33,959 bases of DNA from Alphaproteobacteria bacterium MarineAlpha5_Bin5. Lineage in GTDB: Bacteria; Pseudomonadota; Alphaproteobacteria; HIMB59; GCA-002718135. Where the stretch lies: positions 1 to 33,959 of the forward strand of contig PTKZ01000017.1 of assembly GCA_002938205.1 (NCBI GenBank). The letters are read 5' to 3'. Within the stretch, counting starts at the first letter, position 1. Each line of letters opens with the position of its first letter. Below the pieces are notes generated by a model. The model did no database searches. It worked only from the letters and a program-made list of their open reading frames with translations, and was not told the origin of the DNA. The position numbers and the translations under genes are program-made. Of the stretch, positions 33,943-33,959 are shown in pieces.

Positions 33943-33959
33943 TATTTATTAAATTTAAA

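Noticed and set aside
1-33959. tRNA or rRNA genes, CRISPR arrays, transposons, phage or toxin-antitoxin genes
   Set aside because: Nearly all of the window is coding for recognisable housekeeping genes; no direct-repeat arrays, transposase or integrase motifs, or cloverleaf-like sequence were seen in the gaps.

Overview
The window looks like chromosomal DNA of an AT-rich, gene-dense, Gram-negative alphaproteobacterium, probably free-living and streamlined (SAR11-like, AEGEAN-169/HIMB59-like or a similar marine lineage; this placement is inference). Supporting signs are the ispH-thrB-rnhA block with an APH-fold homoserine kinase, thrC followed by an M16 processing peptidase, a DUF6494 protein, a BamF/DUF3035 lipoprotein, a lipid A cluster with a DUF374 acyltransferase next to waaA-lpxK, and an aa3-type oxidase operon. 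Intergenic gaps are very short, many neighbours overlap by 1-11 nt, and three convergent pairs overlap at their stop codons. No gene-free stretch exceeds 300 bases; the longest is the 213 nt between the oxidase operon and the pseudoazurin gene. I see no tRNA, rRNA, CRISPR array, insertion sequence or phage gene.

Layout. 1-2246 (+): ispH (5' end outside the window), thrB and rnhA. 2282-5520 (-): a DMT-family transporter, a zinc alcohol dehydrogenase and a serine hydrolase, divergent from a FAD-linked D-lactate dehydrogenase-like oxidase (5568-6947, +). 6939-9459 (-): a peroxiredoxin and a DsbD/ScsB-type thiol-disulfide transporter, a probable redox pair. 9533-12251: yqgE (+), a glutamine amidotransferase and ogt (-), rsmE (+) and a 46-residue membrane ORF (+).

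12258-17699 (-) is a cytochrome c oxidase operon: subunits II and I, two different subunit III-type proteins, subunit IV, the haem O synthase ctaB, and a tiny exported or membrane protein with a Cys-x2-Cys motif. The two subunit III genes recall the coxMNOP type known from Bradyrhizobium. Divergent from it (17913-21555, +) are pseudoazurin, ctaG/cox11, thrC and an M16 peptidase. The oxidase and the two copper proteins together form a respiratory and copper-handling region.

21573-21889 (-) holds a 31-residue membrane ORF and a DUF6494 gene. 22043-28419 (+) is ubiA followed by a tightly overlapping lipid A operon (msbA, DUF374 acyltransferase, waaA, lpxK, lpxL-like). 28412-30194 (-) is xseA and tadA. 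30232-32193 (+) is a C26 peptidase/GATase, an RsuA/RluB-type pseudouridine synthase and rsmD. 32190-33942 (-) is pgi and a BamF-type lipoprotein.

Most of the window is ordinary housekeeping. The less ordinary points are the oxidase operon with its CxxC microprotein, the pseudoazurin placed directly before a Cox11 that lacks a usually conserved membrane-proximal cysteine, three small membrane proteins of 31-64 residues, and clear Shine-Dalgarno sequences at the oxidase and pseudoazurin genes in a region where most genes show none.
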